Positions 45,826-55,191 are shown, numbered from the stretch's first letter. The stretch: DNA of 64,000 nt from Mytilus californianus (GCF_021869535.1 NW_026262739.1:1-64000); one strand, 5' to 3'. Made by a program: numbers and translations. Notes: generated by a model not told the origin, from the letters alone.

Positions 45826-46245
45826 GATTGATTGTTGGTTGCTTAACGTCCAGTGGCAAATATTTCATGCATATTCAGGACGAGAACAAATTAACAATAA
45901 ATATAATAGGTAGGTTCTGTTAGAGGGGCGTCCGGGATTAAGGTCGGAGTAATTTAGACTGCCACGGGAAATGAGGGTATATTGGATAGGGACAGAAATT
46001 TAGCCTTGCAACAGGTCACCTACGGACCCCTCAAAGAGTTGTTGCAAGGGTTCTTTACGTGCAAAGAGCGTGGCACTCTCTTTACACGAGGCATCGGATT
46101 TAACGTCCCCATTCTGACCGGACGTGGCTGCAAATTTGTACATCCCGAACAGCCAAAAGGACGCCCCACTTTAGCAAGAGTTTTACTGCCGGTTGGAGGA
46201 AGACCAATGGTGACCATACTTCTATTCCCCAGTCACCCTTGGGGG
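45826..46245 (-). mobile_element. SINE-like element inside or beside the LINE
   Basis: A near-consensus copy. GTGAG occurs on both outer sides (45822-45826 and 46246-46250), too short to be a secure duplication. Its head joins directly to the RNase H coding end of the LINE. Confidence 0.82.
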
Positions 46246-46959
46246 TGAGTCATGTTGGAATCCATGGAAACACGGTTGTAGACGAAGAAGCAAAAAATAC
46301 CCTTGATGATCCCTTATCTAACTGTGATATACCATATGCCGATTTTAGATCTAATATTAGAGAATATGTTTTCAATATATTGGAAAATGAATGGAGTAAA
46401 AAAGTCGATAATAAATTACATGAAATTAAACCTAAATTAGGTAAACTTTTTAATACTTTTATGTGCAGAAAAGATCAGTGTGTTATTTCTAGATGCCGTA
46501 TTGGTCATACCAGAATAACACATGAATATCTTCTGAAAAATGAAGAAGAACCACAATGCATACATTGCAACTGCAAGTATACTATTAAACGTGTTTTAAT
46601 CAATTGTATTGACTTTGCTGATATTCGTAGGAAGCATTTCAATGTCAATAATTTGTATGATTTATTTGATAGTGTTCCAATTACAAATATTGTTTCATTC
46701 CTAAAAGAAGTTGGAATATATTATAAAATATAAAATGCTGTATGAATTGAAAATGATTTTAATTGTTATCACCTTATCTTAGTGTTGATTTTTATTTGTA
46801 AATAAACAATTTTGCTTTAAACTTGAGTTTTAGTATATTGAATGACCTTTTGTCTGATTTTAAAAATATACTTTAATTTGTTGAATGTTCGAATTAGCTC
46901 TCGCCGCGATATAGCCTTTTTTGCCCTAAGGCGGCGTAAAGCAAACACCAATCAATCAA
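46246..46959 (+). pseudogene. 3-prime end of an RNase H-bearing LINE, with 3-prime UTR and CAAT tail
   Basis: The frame begins SHVGIHGNTVVDEEAKN, the conserved last motif of the retrotransposon RNase H domain. After about 110 codons it gives a Cys finger, QCIHCNCKYTIKRVLINC; the position that is normally His in the CxxC...TxxHxLxxC pattern is Arg here. Translation stops at 46731-46733. A 3-prime UTR follows, ending cgccgcgatatagcc / aaggcggcgtaaagcaaaca and CAATCAATCAA at 46949-46959. The RNase H plus downstream CCHC finger places it in the I/Jockey-like group. Everything upstream of the RNase H end is cut off at the SINE head. Confidence 0.72.
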
Positions 46960-47596
46960 GATACTCTATCATTGAAAAGGCCGTTTCATTGGTAGAATGT
47001 GTTGCTAAGTTTAAAGATTTATTTCGTACATGAGACGGAACATCAGCTAACAGACTGTTTTTATTTTTCAACTTCACAAGATAGATAATTCCGAGGAATT
47101 CGTATATAGCACCATCAACCCACATGATAACAGCAGAAATTTGTATTTTATCTCAGATGTCCCCTTTTTAATTAAAACTGCCAGAAACTGATTCAGCAAC
47201 TCTTTCTCTCATAGAAACACCAGACGACTATGGAAAAATGGAAAAGACATCTCAAGGATGCACATTGTGAGACTTTGAACACTTTGAGTTGCAACTATAA
47301 AGTACCTGTCATGAAGACAATGTGTCAGAAACTGAAACTTTAACAATTTTTTCCATTGGCTGAATGTGAGAAATTTGTTTGAAGGACGTAATAAAAGGAA
47401 TCCTGATCTGTAACCCATCACAGACGGTGATAATCCACGACTAATTTGGTTATAATCAACATTTTTTTATTATTTGACGGAATGGCAGCAGTCAGTCATG
47501 CAAATACCAAACCTGGAGCTGTCACAGAAATTATCTATGCAACTAAGCGCACATACTCTAGCCAGTGACTGAACTTCCAATTAGTGAAACAACCAC
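46960..47596. other. Spacer, nothing recognised
   Basis: Between the LINE tail and the MITE. The open frame at 47209-47421 has no motif. Confidence 0.4.
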
Positions 47597-47605
47597 CTAC
47601 TCGAC

Positions 47606-48147
47606 CATCTTCGCTAGCCAAGGGTTACGATCCATTTCCCTTCTCTCCACCCTTGGCAGATTGAGATAGAATTTCGGAGACACAAGGTAATGATTTTCAT
47701 TGGTTGCAGTCGAAACTCGCTGCATCCAATCAAAAAGCGCCTATAACATGATCACGTGTAAAAGTAGAAAGTGTATGTAAACAATTGCCACGTGCTTATT
47801 GTGCAACAAGTCTTTACATCCCTAAACATACGACTATATTTAGTGACAATTTGAATGTTTTTAATCAACTAATAGAAGTTCCTGTGTATGTTTCTTACAC
47901 AAATGCATGAATGTCAACGTATCTTTTCGTTTCCTGCTTTACCAAGTGTGTAGAATCTAGACGCTACCGTGTTTTACTTCCAAATTGAAGAGTTCAAGCG
48001 CTACCATTGGTCAAGAATAATGTATTCGGAATAGGCGTGACTTTAATCTACCGATAGATGGCGCAACATTGTTATTACAAATGTTGGCTTAATCTGCCAA
48101 GGGTGGAGAGGAGGGAAGTGGATCGTTACCCTTGGCTAGCGAAGATG
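47606..48147. mobile_element. 542-bp MITE with 57-bp TIRs and 9-bp target duplication
   Basis: The ends start CATCTTCGCTAGCCAAGGGT and are inverted copies over 57 bp, with about three mismatches (47606-47662 and 48091-48147). CTACTCGAC flanks both sides (47597-47605 and 48148-48156). A 9-bp duplication with long TIRs is what Mutator-like (MULE) elements leave. No transposase is present. The ends also contain a small nested inverted pair, GCCAAGGGT ... ACCCTTGGC. Confidence 0.88.
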
Positions 48148-48241
48148 CTACTCGACAGGACGAGAATAGATTGTAGGACAGCAGTCACTAATCAATAAGT
48201 GACAATTATTTTTTGGTACGTCACACAGGTAACGGTGTCAC

Positions 48242-48431
48242 GGAATAGAAGTTCCTTCATAATATAAGTTCCAAAAGGAAAAAATATTCTGGAATATTAT
48301 TTCCACAGGAATAAATATTACAGTATATGTTCCTAACGGAATAAATGGTATAGAATATTTGTTCCAACAGGAATAGATATAATGACATTGTTTATAACAA
48401 AGTTTCCAGTGGAACCTCTGTTCGGCGGAAC
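48242..48431. repeat. Array of spaced GTTCC-nnnn-GGAA palindromes
   Basis: Short palindromes recur at about 48268, 48299, 48329, 48361, 48402 and 48420, the first four 30-32 bp apart. They have the form GTTCC, 3-4 bases, GGAAT(A). The spacers are AT-rich and different. An inverted version (GGAATagaaGTTCC) starts the series. It resembles a degenerate direct repeat of about 31 bp rather than a CRISPR: the source is eukaryotic and the repeats are only 12-14 bp. Confidence 0.65.
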
Positions 48432-48435
48432 AAAT

Positions 48436-48950
48436 AGACTACTAGCAGTTACTGACATGCCAGCTCCAGACCTCAATTAAACTGATTGAAAGATTATAAA
48501 ATTGAGTATGGAAATGGGGAATGTGTCAAAGAGACAACAACCCGACCATAGAGCAGACAACAGCCGAAGGCCACCAATGGGTCTTCAATGCAGTGAGAAA
48601 CTCCCGCACCCGGAGGCGTCCTTCAGTTGGCCCCTAAACAAATATGTATACTAGTTCAGTGATAATGGACGTCATACTAAACTCCAAATTATACACAAGA
48701 AACTAAAATTAAAAATTATACAAGACTAACAAAGGCCAGAGGCTCCTGACTTGGGACAGGCGCAAAAATGCGGCGGGGTTAAACATGTTTTTTGAGATCT
48801 CAACCCTCCCCTATACCTCTAGCCAATGTAGAAAAAACAAACGTACAACAGTACGCACAGTAAAACTCAGTTTAAGAGAAGTCCTAGTCCGATGTCAGAA
48901 TAGGAAACAAAAGAAAATAAACAAAATGACAATAATACATAAATAACAAC
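48436..48950. repeat. 515-bp bivalve repeat, tandem copy 1
   Basis: It starts agactactagcagttactga and ends aatacataaataacaac. It contains aatgtgtcaaagagacaaca, ggcgtccttcagttggcccc and ggccagaggctcctgacttg. It is copied immediately downstream. Other partial copies are at 6208 and 11280. Confidence 0.85.
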
Positions 48951-49463
48951 AGACTACTAGCAGTTACTGACATGCCAGATCCAGACCTCAATTAAACTGA
49001 TTGAAAGATTATAAAATTGAGTATGGAAATGGGGAATGTGTCAAAGAGACAACAACCCGACCATAGAGCAGACAACAGCCGAAGGCCACCAATGGGTCTT
49101 CAATGCAGCGAGAAACTCCCGCACCCGGAGGCGTCCTTCAGTTGGCCCCTAAACAAATATGTATACTAGTTCAGTGATAATGGACGTCATACTAAACTCC
49201 AAATTATACACAAGAAACTAAAATTAAAAATTATACAAGACTAACAAAGGCCAGAGGCTCCTGACTTGGGACAGGCGCAAAAATGCGGCGGGGTTAAACA
49301 TGTTTTTTGAGATCTCCACCCTCCCCCTATATTTCTAGCCAATGTAGAAAAAACAAACGTACAACAGTACGCACAGTAAAACTCAGTTTTAGAGAAGACC
49401 GAGTCCGATGTCAGAATAGAAAACAAAAGAAAATAAACAAACTGACAATACATAAATAACAAC
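48951..49463. repeat. 515-bp bivalve repeat, tandem copy 2
   Basis: Differs from copy 1 by a few substitutions (for example ccagAtccag and aatgcagCgag) and a 2-bp deletion near its end, so the duplication is fairly recent. Confidence 0.85.
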
Positions 49464-49502
49464 AGACGAAATGTCTTCATCATATGAATATGAGGCACAA
49501 TC

Positions 49503-49936
49503 CCCCCCCCCCCCAAGGGTGACTGGGGGATAGAAGTATGGTCACCATTGGTCTTCCTCCGACCGGCAGTAAAACCCGTGCTAAAGTGGGGCGTCCGTTT
49601 GGCTGTGCGGGATGTACAAATTTGCAGCCACGTCCGGTCAGAATTGGGACGTTAAATCCGATGCCTCGTGTAAAGAGAGTGCCACGCTCTTTGCACGTTA
49701 AGAACCCTTGCAACAACTCTTTGAGGGGTCCGTAGGTGACCTGCTGCAAGGCTAAATTTCTGTCCCTATCCAATATACCCTCATTTCCCGTGGTACTCTA
49801 AATTTCTCCGACCTTAATCCCGGACGCCCCTATTACAGAACCTACCTATTGTATTTATTGTTAATTTGTTCTCGTCCTGAATATGCATGAAATATTTGCC
49901 ACTGGACGTTAAGCAACCAACAATCAATCAATCAAT
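49503..49936 (+). mobile_element. SINE-like element beginning in a C run
   Basis: CACAATC is duplicated at 49496-49502 and 49937-49943. The head is extended by a C run (to 49514). The CAAT tail has four repeats. One internal change, ctgCtgcaagg, breaks the usual inverted arm. Confidence 0.88.
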
Positions 49937-50037
49937 CACAATCACCCCTGTTAGGGGTTTAGTATTATACAATCATAAAATATATGAGAAGAAGATAACC
50001 CGTGTCATGCCAACAACTGGTTTTAGAATAAATATGT

Positions 50038-50308
50038 TTAATTCCGATGCAAAGACCCTATAAGTGAATCAATATTAAAGCCAAAATATGCAATCTTTAA
50101 TGACCTGACAACAGTGTCGTAACTATATCCCTTCTTAATAAGTCTGTTTAAAGGTTTTGTTAGCTTTTGAGGTGAATACTGACATTTTTTGTGCTTTGTA
50201 AAGAATATTACCATAAAAGATTGGATGTGAAATACACGAACGTATAAGATGTCTGCATGTTGAGTTATATTTACGAATGATGTCCTTATACCGATGATAA
50301 AATTTAGT
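50038..50308 (-). pseudogene. Retroelement-associated ORF relic
   Basis: On the minus strand the frame TKFYHRYKDIIRKYNSTCRH runs into LIRSCISHPIFYGNILYKAQ, then after one shift YSPQKLTKPLNRLIKKGYSY and DTVVRSLKIAYFGFNIDSLI. I recognise this wording (FYHRY.. / HPxFYGxxLYK / LIxKGYxYDxVxRSL) as the C-terminal part of a very common mussel retroelement-type ORF, whose class I cannot fix without a search. One frameshift separates the halves. Confidence 0.5.
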
Positions 50309-50341
50309 ATACTTAGACGACGGACGCCAAGTGATGAGAAA

Positions 50342-50380
50342 AGCTCACTTGGCCCTTCGGGCCAGGTGAGCTAAAAAAAG
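50342..50380. repeat. Hairpin AGCTCACTTGGCCC ... GGGCCAGGTGAGCT with A run
   Basis: 14-bp arms with one mismatch around TTC, followed by seven A. Together with the preceding gacgacggacgccaagtgat this is a dispersed bivalve repeat end. It also resembles an intrinsic terminator, but that has no meaning in this genome. Confidence 0.6.
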
Positions 50381-50690
50381 GAGACATGAACTAGCTCATA
50401 GCAAAACAACATCATATCTTACACTTTTCTTGCAATGCATGTATGATCAAAGGGAACCTAATAGGAATATGCATGTATTGTAATATTTGTCACTGGGATG
50501 CAATCAATCCATCATAATAAAATGTAGTTCACTTTCAGGCAACTCTTAACTATGTTGAGAAACACGTGTCCTAAGGAGGCATGATCCTAAAGATCCTAAT
50601 GTCATCCTTGAGTTGTCAATAACATATCTAGTATTATAAATTGATATTATAATCGTACTCATAATTATAAAGTACTCTTATTTTTAATAG
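50381..50690. other. Spacer with an eroded SINE tail
   Basis: The words atatgcatgtattgtaatatt and gtcactgggatgcaatcaat (50467-50505) are a decayed version of the SINE 3-prime end. Nothing else was seen. Confidence 0.4.
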
Positions 50691-50787
50691 GTATTTGCAT
50701 TAACTGTAGGAGAAAACTTTTAGACAACATAGAAGAGCCAAAGAAGATTACAGCAGAGAAGAGCCAAAGAAGATTACAGCAGAAAAG
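50691..50787 (+). CDS. Candidate exon of the YqaJ-type gene family, copy A
   Basis: Bounded by an acceptor (tttttaatag) and a donor (AAAAG|GTAACT). It reads CINCRRKLLDNIEEPKKITA. A 26-bp unit starting gaagagccaaag is duplicated (50732-50757 and 50758-50783); as 26 is not a multiple of 3, the second copy is read in a shifted frame (EKSQRRLQQ). The CxxC start recalls zinc-binding exons in mobile-element-associated genes. It lies upstream of the exons at 52140, 52935 and 53351 on the same strand. Confidence 0.42.
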
Positions 50788-51245
50788 GTAACTAAAAAAC
50801 AAAACCAATCCTGCCTATATAATTCATAAAAAACATGACAATCTCGGGTTTACGGTAGCAAAATGAAAATTGTCATATCAGCACTAAGATGTATATGTAT
50901 TGAGTACGTAATATTTTAAATCATTTTAACATAGAATTAACAGTACATTCTACACCTATTTTATATTTTTAAATCTTAATGCTATCATACAGTTTCTAAC
51001 ATTTTATATTTTTAAATCTTAATGCTATCATACAGTTTCTAACAGCAAAAACCATACTTTGTTTTATTCTCCCATCAATACAAAATGTACAAGGTATAGA
51101 TACTCAAATATTTGCTCTATTTGTACAAATACAAGTTTAAATGAAGCCTTCAATTGTCCTGCTTCTTGAGCGAACTGTAATGCTAAAATTACGGTCGATT
51201 TAGAGGTCCTCATTGTTTTTATACCATGAAACAAATACAACAGTT
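50788..51245. other. Spacer or intron, nothing recognised
   Basis: A 46-bp direct duplication (tttatatttttaaatcttaa onward) is at 50957-51003 and 51004-51044. Otherwise AT-rich. Confidence 0.4.
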
Positions 51246-51612
51246 GAAAAAAACCTGAACGTATTGTAAAGTTAAATTGCAGGACAAAAATTATTTGTAC
51301 TTACTTTTTTCCTTTTTTTTCGCGGTTGCACAAATAATTTTAATATGATTTAAGGAATGACTGTAATATTTTTTTCTGTCTATGAAGAAATAACATCAAA
51401 AATGTGGTGCACACTGAATAACCCGCCTAGCGGGTTATTTTAAAGTGTGCACCACATTTTTTATGTTATTTCGAATAGACAAAAAAAAAATATTACAGTC
51501 ATTCCTTAAATAATATTAAAATTATTTGTGCAACCGCGAAAAAAAAGGAAAAAAGTAAGTACAAATAATTTTTGTCCTGCAATTTAACTTTACAATACGT
51601 TCAGTTTTTTTC
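51246..51612. mobile_element. 367-bp near-perfect palindrome (foldback element)
   Basis: The arms run from gaaaaaaacctgaacg to cgttcagtttttttc, with the centre at about 51429 in CCCGCCTAGCGGG. They contain ggttgcacaaataatttt and gtggtgcacact on one side and the exact complements on the other, with only a few indels. No ORF. A relative of its centre is at 168-298. Confidence 0.88.
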
Positions 51613-51631
51613 GAATAGACGGAAAAAATAC

Positions 51632-51885
51632 GATATTTTAACACCCTGAAGTATCCAAGTACACCCTGAGGCGAAGGGTGTACAGGGTACTGAAGGGTGT
51701 TAAAATATCCATATCTACGGATATGAACGTAGATAACGAATTTATCCCCGGTCTTAGTCCAAATCTGGCAATTTTTTGGGACATTCGACCACACAGTGTA
51801 ACGTGAAAGCAACGTTTTTTTCATTATTTAAAAAAGTGTTATTGAAATTTGGTAATTTGACATATTTTTAACAGGGTGTATAATT
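51632..51885. mobile_element. Repeat module P, copy 1 (nested inverted repeats)
   Basis: It contains TTTTAACACCCT ... AGGGTGTTAAAA and, inside that, GTACACCCT ... AGGGTGTAC, then acgaatttatccccgg and a tail ending aacagggtgta. It is repeated at 53988-54241. Its left arm is cut by the palindrome element. Its open minus frame of 100 codons is repeated only because the module is. Confidence 0.7.
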
Positions 51886-52138
51886 TATGAAAATTTTGTA
51901 CATGTATTCATAATTTTGTAAAAATTGTATTTAGGGAACTATGTTTATTATAGAAAATCACAATAATTTGGTAATTGTGATGTTTCATATATGCATCCAC
52001 ATGCGTCAGAGTCTCTGGTATCCTGCTTTTGTTGCGAAAAGCTGTACTGGTTTTGTAAGCTCTATGTTATATTGCAGGGTAAAAACAATAATCTTACAGT
52101 CACTTGCACCTTTTGGCGAATATGGGTGATAGTAAGTG

Positions 52139-52321
52139 TTAATAAAGCTTTAAAAGAATATGAAAAAATTAAAACAGATGGTACAGGTAAACTTGGAAGA
52201 AGTCAGCTTCCTACCTTTTCAAGTTGGTCTGACAAGGACAGTGCAGCTGTTAGATTCATACGTACTGTTTGCAGTGCTTGGTGTCTGGTGGTAACGCATC
52301 ATCTGGCTGCCCAAAAGATTT
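52139..52321 (+). pseudogene. Coding-like exon, copy A
   Basis: The frame VNKALKEYEKIKTDGTGKLG continues with RSQLPTFSSWSDKDSAAVRF and IRTVCSAWCLVVTHH before TAA. It is preserved in copy B with few changes. I cannot name it. Placement next to the YqaJ-like exons suggests one gene, but no splice sites were proven, and the TAA may mean that the true exon ends earlier at a GT (gcttg|gtgtct). Confidence 0.35.
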
Positions 52322-52425
52322 AAAAACTTATCTCTTTTCGAAAGGAAATAACTAAGGATTGTCTTATTCCAGGCATAGATTACCTTAGCCGTATGTGGCA
52401 CAACTTTTTGGAACTTTGAACTATT

Positions 52426-52512
52426 TTGATCTAAGCGTCACTGATGAGTCTGATGTAGACGAAACGCGCGTCTGTCGTATTAAATTATAAGCCTGGTACC
52501 TTTGATAACTAT
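52426..52512. repeat. Common bivalve repeat 'gacgaaacgcgcgtct', copy A
   Basis: tttgatctaagcgtcactga ... gatgtagacgaaacgcgcgt ... ggtacctttgataacta is a block that I know to be very frequent in mussel sequence. Copy B is at 55477. Confidence 0.75.
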
Positions 52513-52934
52513 CATCATCTAAATGAAGAAGATAAAAAAGAACTTTTGTACACACAGTGAATGATTGTGGGTAAGCTATGCATGTTGTATATAGGATATA
52601 TTTGGGTACCACATGGGGTACTACTGAAATTACAAAGGCTTGTACATATGTTATTGAAAATGAAGTATTGTAACTTAAAATTGGTTTTGTTTTCAAAAAC
52701 CTTTTGTTGTCTTGAATAAATTCTATCAGTAAATTGGTTAAAACATTTCATGTTTCTTGTACTAGTATTGCTTTTCATGTCATCATCCTTCATCTCTTTA
52801 AAAAAAAACACTTATCAATTCCGATAGAATATGAATTAGTTATATGCCACTGGATATAAAGCAAAAACAATATATCTTTTCATCATTTATATCACCATAA
52901 CAAAATATATTTTAAATATTTTATATACCCCTAG

Positions 52935-53037
52935 GTTAAATGGGGAGCAGTTTGCAGATTTTATAAAAGACATTGTCACTTCCCAAAGAATAAGAAATAG
53001 GGGTGACAGGAACATACGATGGATTTGTTTATTGTAA
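52935..53037 (+). CDS. Candidate exon (LNGEQFADFIKDIVTS...), copy A
   Basis: An acceptor (tatacccctag) precedes LNGEQFADFIKDIVTSQRIR and NRGDRNIRWICLL, ending in TAA. The basic, helical look fits an internal or terminal exon of the same gene family. Copy B has the same frame (55990-56092) with one residue change. Confidence 0.4.
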
Positions 53038-53222
53038 CTTGGCACATTCAATGAAGGTATGCATGAAACAAATATAACGAATCAAATAGATGATATCTTT
53101 TTATAAAGGAAAAAAATCCATAGACAAGAAATAATTCTTGGACATCGGTATACAAATTCATATTCAAATAAATATCAAAAGTTAAAGAAGTGCTAGAATA
53201 ATGTCAGCTACGTTATCATTTG

Positions 53223-53350
53223 TATGCCCCATTTATGGGCATTATGTTTTCTGGTCTGTGCGTCCGTTCGTATGTCTCGCCGCAGGTTAAAGTATTTGGA
53301 GGCACAGACCAGAAAACAATATGCCCCTCTACTATCGTAGGTGGGGCATA
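53223..53350. mobile_element. 128-bp TATGCCCC-ended element, copy A
   Basis: Ends TATGCCCC / GGGGCATA, with an inner inverted pair TTTTCTGGTCTGTGC ... GCACAGACCAGAAAA. It contains cgtccgttcgtatgtctcgc. I recognise this as the end-to-end joined remnant of a dispersed bivalve DNA element. It lies between two exons in both duplicates. Confidence 0.72.
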
Positions 53351-53780
53351 CAAAGATATTTTATGATACCTAACACAGAATCGCAATCAGAATCAACCCA
53401 GTGGAAAGCATCCCGTTGGTTCAGAATAACTGCATCCACAGCTAAAAAGGCAAAAACATTATGAAACTTGCTGAAATCGCCTCCAACAGATGCAAGTCTG
53501 AGAAAATTTCAGGCATACATCGGCAGGACTGTTTGGAATATTTCCTCATATATGTATACATCACCAGACATGCTATATGGAATTGAAAATGAAGAAAAAG
53601 CCAGAAAATTCGAAAAGAAAAGTCCATTATCAGATGGCAAAATCAAAAGCTCAAACACAACAAACGAATGGATAGCAACTGTGATATTCCTGACTTTGTA
53701 CAGTCATTTTCTTATGTAGAAATGACTTTGTACAGTCATTTTCTTATGTAGAAAATGGTGGATTTAAACCTGGTTGTATT
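53351..53780 (+). pseudogene. YqaJ-like nuclease (PD-(D/E)XK recombinase family) exon, copy A
   Basis: The frame reads MIPNTESQSESTQWKASRW, FRITASTAKKAKTL, an in-frame TGA (53462-53464), then LKSPPTDASLRKFQAYIG, SPDMLYGIENEEKARKFEKK. The W..R..RITAS start and the (M)xYGIENExxAR motif about 45 residues later are the N-terminal signature of YqaJ/lambda-exonuclease-like proteins found in invertebrate mobile-element-associated genes. The catalytic GxSPDG region expected next is absent. Copy B has the same TGA. Confidence 0.6.
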
Positions 53781-53960
53781 GCTATCTTAACCTCTCACCT
53801 AATAATATAATTCTAAATTCCATTGTAAGCCGGAGTAAATCGTCACGGTTTCATGACAAAATTAGGTCTATGAGCTGATAGACAAAACACTGTCAGCCAA
53901 TCAGAAGACGCGTTACATCAAAAATTAAATTATTCGACAATAAGTAAATACATATTATAA
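53781..53960. other. Spacer between the two duplicate regions
   Basis: Contains aggtctatgagctgatagac and tcagccaatcagaagacgcg. Nothing assignable. Confidence 0.35.
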
Positions 53961-54094
53961 GTTATCTACGTTCATATCCGTAGATATGGATATTTTAACA
54001 CCCTGAAGTATCCAAGTACACCCTGAGGCGAAGGGTGTACAGGGTACTGAAGGGTGTTAAAATATCCATTTCTACGGATATGAACGTAGATAAC
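53961..54094. repeat. Nested palindrome, intact in module P copy 2
   Basis: GTTATCTACGTTCATATCCG at the left pairs with CGGATATGAACGTAGATAAC at the right (54075-54094). Inside lie the TTTTAACACCCT and GTACACCCT inverted pairs, around a centre at about 54028. Confidence 0.85.
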
Positions 54095-54097
54095 GAA

Positions 54098-54705
54098 TTT
54101 ATCCCCGGTCTTTGTCCAAATCTGGCAATTTTTAGAGAAATTCGACCACACAGTGTAACGTGAAAGCAACGTTTTTTTTTTCATTATTTAAAAAAGTGTT
54201 ATTGAAATTTGGTAATTTGACATATTTTTAACAGGGTGTAGGGTACTACCTTTGATAGAACCCTACAGGTATTCAAATATACGACATTTTTAATCCAGAG
54301 ACAGAAACTTGAATGGGTCGAATTTGGCGCTCAATGTTGTGAGAGTTACATTATAGACGGTGTGACGTCAACGTGGGTCATTTGCATAGCTAGGTCAGTA
54401 GTCCCATTCATTGACAATGTGGCAGCTAATTGATGCATTTACTAAAATGATTGCAAATGATCGACATAATAAGATAAAATTGTTATTGGATTAAATATTT
54501 AATTACAGACATCATGGATAATCTACAGTGTTCAAAATTTCCAAGGAACAACCATAGAACTAAGGAAAACGCGCGTGAAGTCCCCCGGTGTAATGGTTAG
54601 CAACGTCCGGGTATATCGGTTAGCAACACCCAGGGGCTATGGGTTTTGTAACAACGTGCGTTAACCAATCAAAATCCTAGAAATATACTAAGCCGGGGAT
54701 AAAGT
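54098..54705. mobile_element. Element bounded by TTTATCCCCGG inverted ends
   Basis: TTTATCCCCGGTCTT at 54098 and AAGCCGGGGATAAA ending at about 54703 are inverted. The right end (ggttttgtaac..gtgcgttaacc..) also forms bases 25-107 of the window. Between them is a stretch with attacagacatcatggataa, possibly host or gene-family sequence carried along. Target duplication not resolved. Confidence 0.5.
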
Positions 54706-54849
54706 GTATATATCTATTGTCTGTTTATATAAATGAAATTTGTATATATCAATATCTTTGTAAATGAATATATTGTATATATCTATCTAACTGCAATATT
54801 TTTTAACCTTGTAAAATGATATTACATGCTTTTATATTACTTATTTTAG

Positions 54850-54924
54850 GATGATTTTGAAAAGGATACCAGTAACCAAGACAAACCGTATGACCTAAGA
54901 GAAATACTTCCGACATACGATTCA
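54850..54924 (+). CDS. 75-bp candidate exon (DDFEKDTSNQDKPYDLREIL...)
   Basis: A clean acceptor (ttacttattttag) and a consensus donor (TTCA|GTAAGT) bound exactly 25 codons, DDFEKDTSNQDKPYDLREIL and PTYDS. The phase-0 symmetric exon with good splice signals looks real. It lies just upstream of copy B; the matching place in copy A has been lost to module P. Confidence 0.5.
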
Positions 54925-55191
54925 GTAAGTTGTATAATTTATGAAAGTTTTGTACATGTATTCATAATTTTCTAAAAAATGTATTTAGGAACTATGTTTG
55001 CTATAGGAAATCACAATAATTTTGTAATTGTGATGTTTCATATATGCATCCACATGCGTCAGGGTCTCTGGTATCCTGCTTTTGTTGCGAAAAGCTATAC
55101 TAGTCTTGTAAGCTCTATGTTATATTGCAGAGTAAAAACAATAATCTTACAGTCACTTGCACCTTTTGGCGAATATGAGTGATAGTAAGTG

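Larger units (their letters stand above)
51878..53780 (+). repeat. Tandem duplication Q, copy A (1.9 kb)
   Basis: Matches 54932-56785 from gtataatttatgaaaa to cctggttgtatt, at an offset of 3037-3054 bp and with high identity. It holds the gene-family exons at 52140, 52935 and 53351, the repeats at 52426 and 53223, and an extra 28-bp duplication near 53690-53750 not present in copy B. Confidence 0.92.

Noticed and set aside
45982..46248. Open frame of 88 codons (MDRDRNLALQQVTYG...) recurring at 1523, 2709, 37165, 49480 (minus) and 61876
   Set aside because: It lies antisense within the SINE-like element and recurs only because the element does. Other copies break it by indels and stops. No protein motif.
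48242..48431. CRISPR array
   Set aside because: Repeats are only 12-14-bp palindromes, spacing varies, there are no cas genes and the genome is eukaryotic.
49538..49735. Sense-strand frame of 65 codons (MVTIGLPPTGSKT...) in several SINE copies
   Set aside because: Same reason: repeated non-coding element, frame lost in diverged copies.
50342..50380. Rho-independent terminator
   Set aside because: The hairpin plus A run is the end of a dispersed animal repeat; bacterial termination does not apply.
51522..51824. 100-codon minus frame (MKKTLLSRYTVWSNV...)
   Set aside because: It lies in repeat module P and the foldback palindrome; repeated at 53972 with them and has no recognisable domain.
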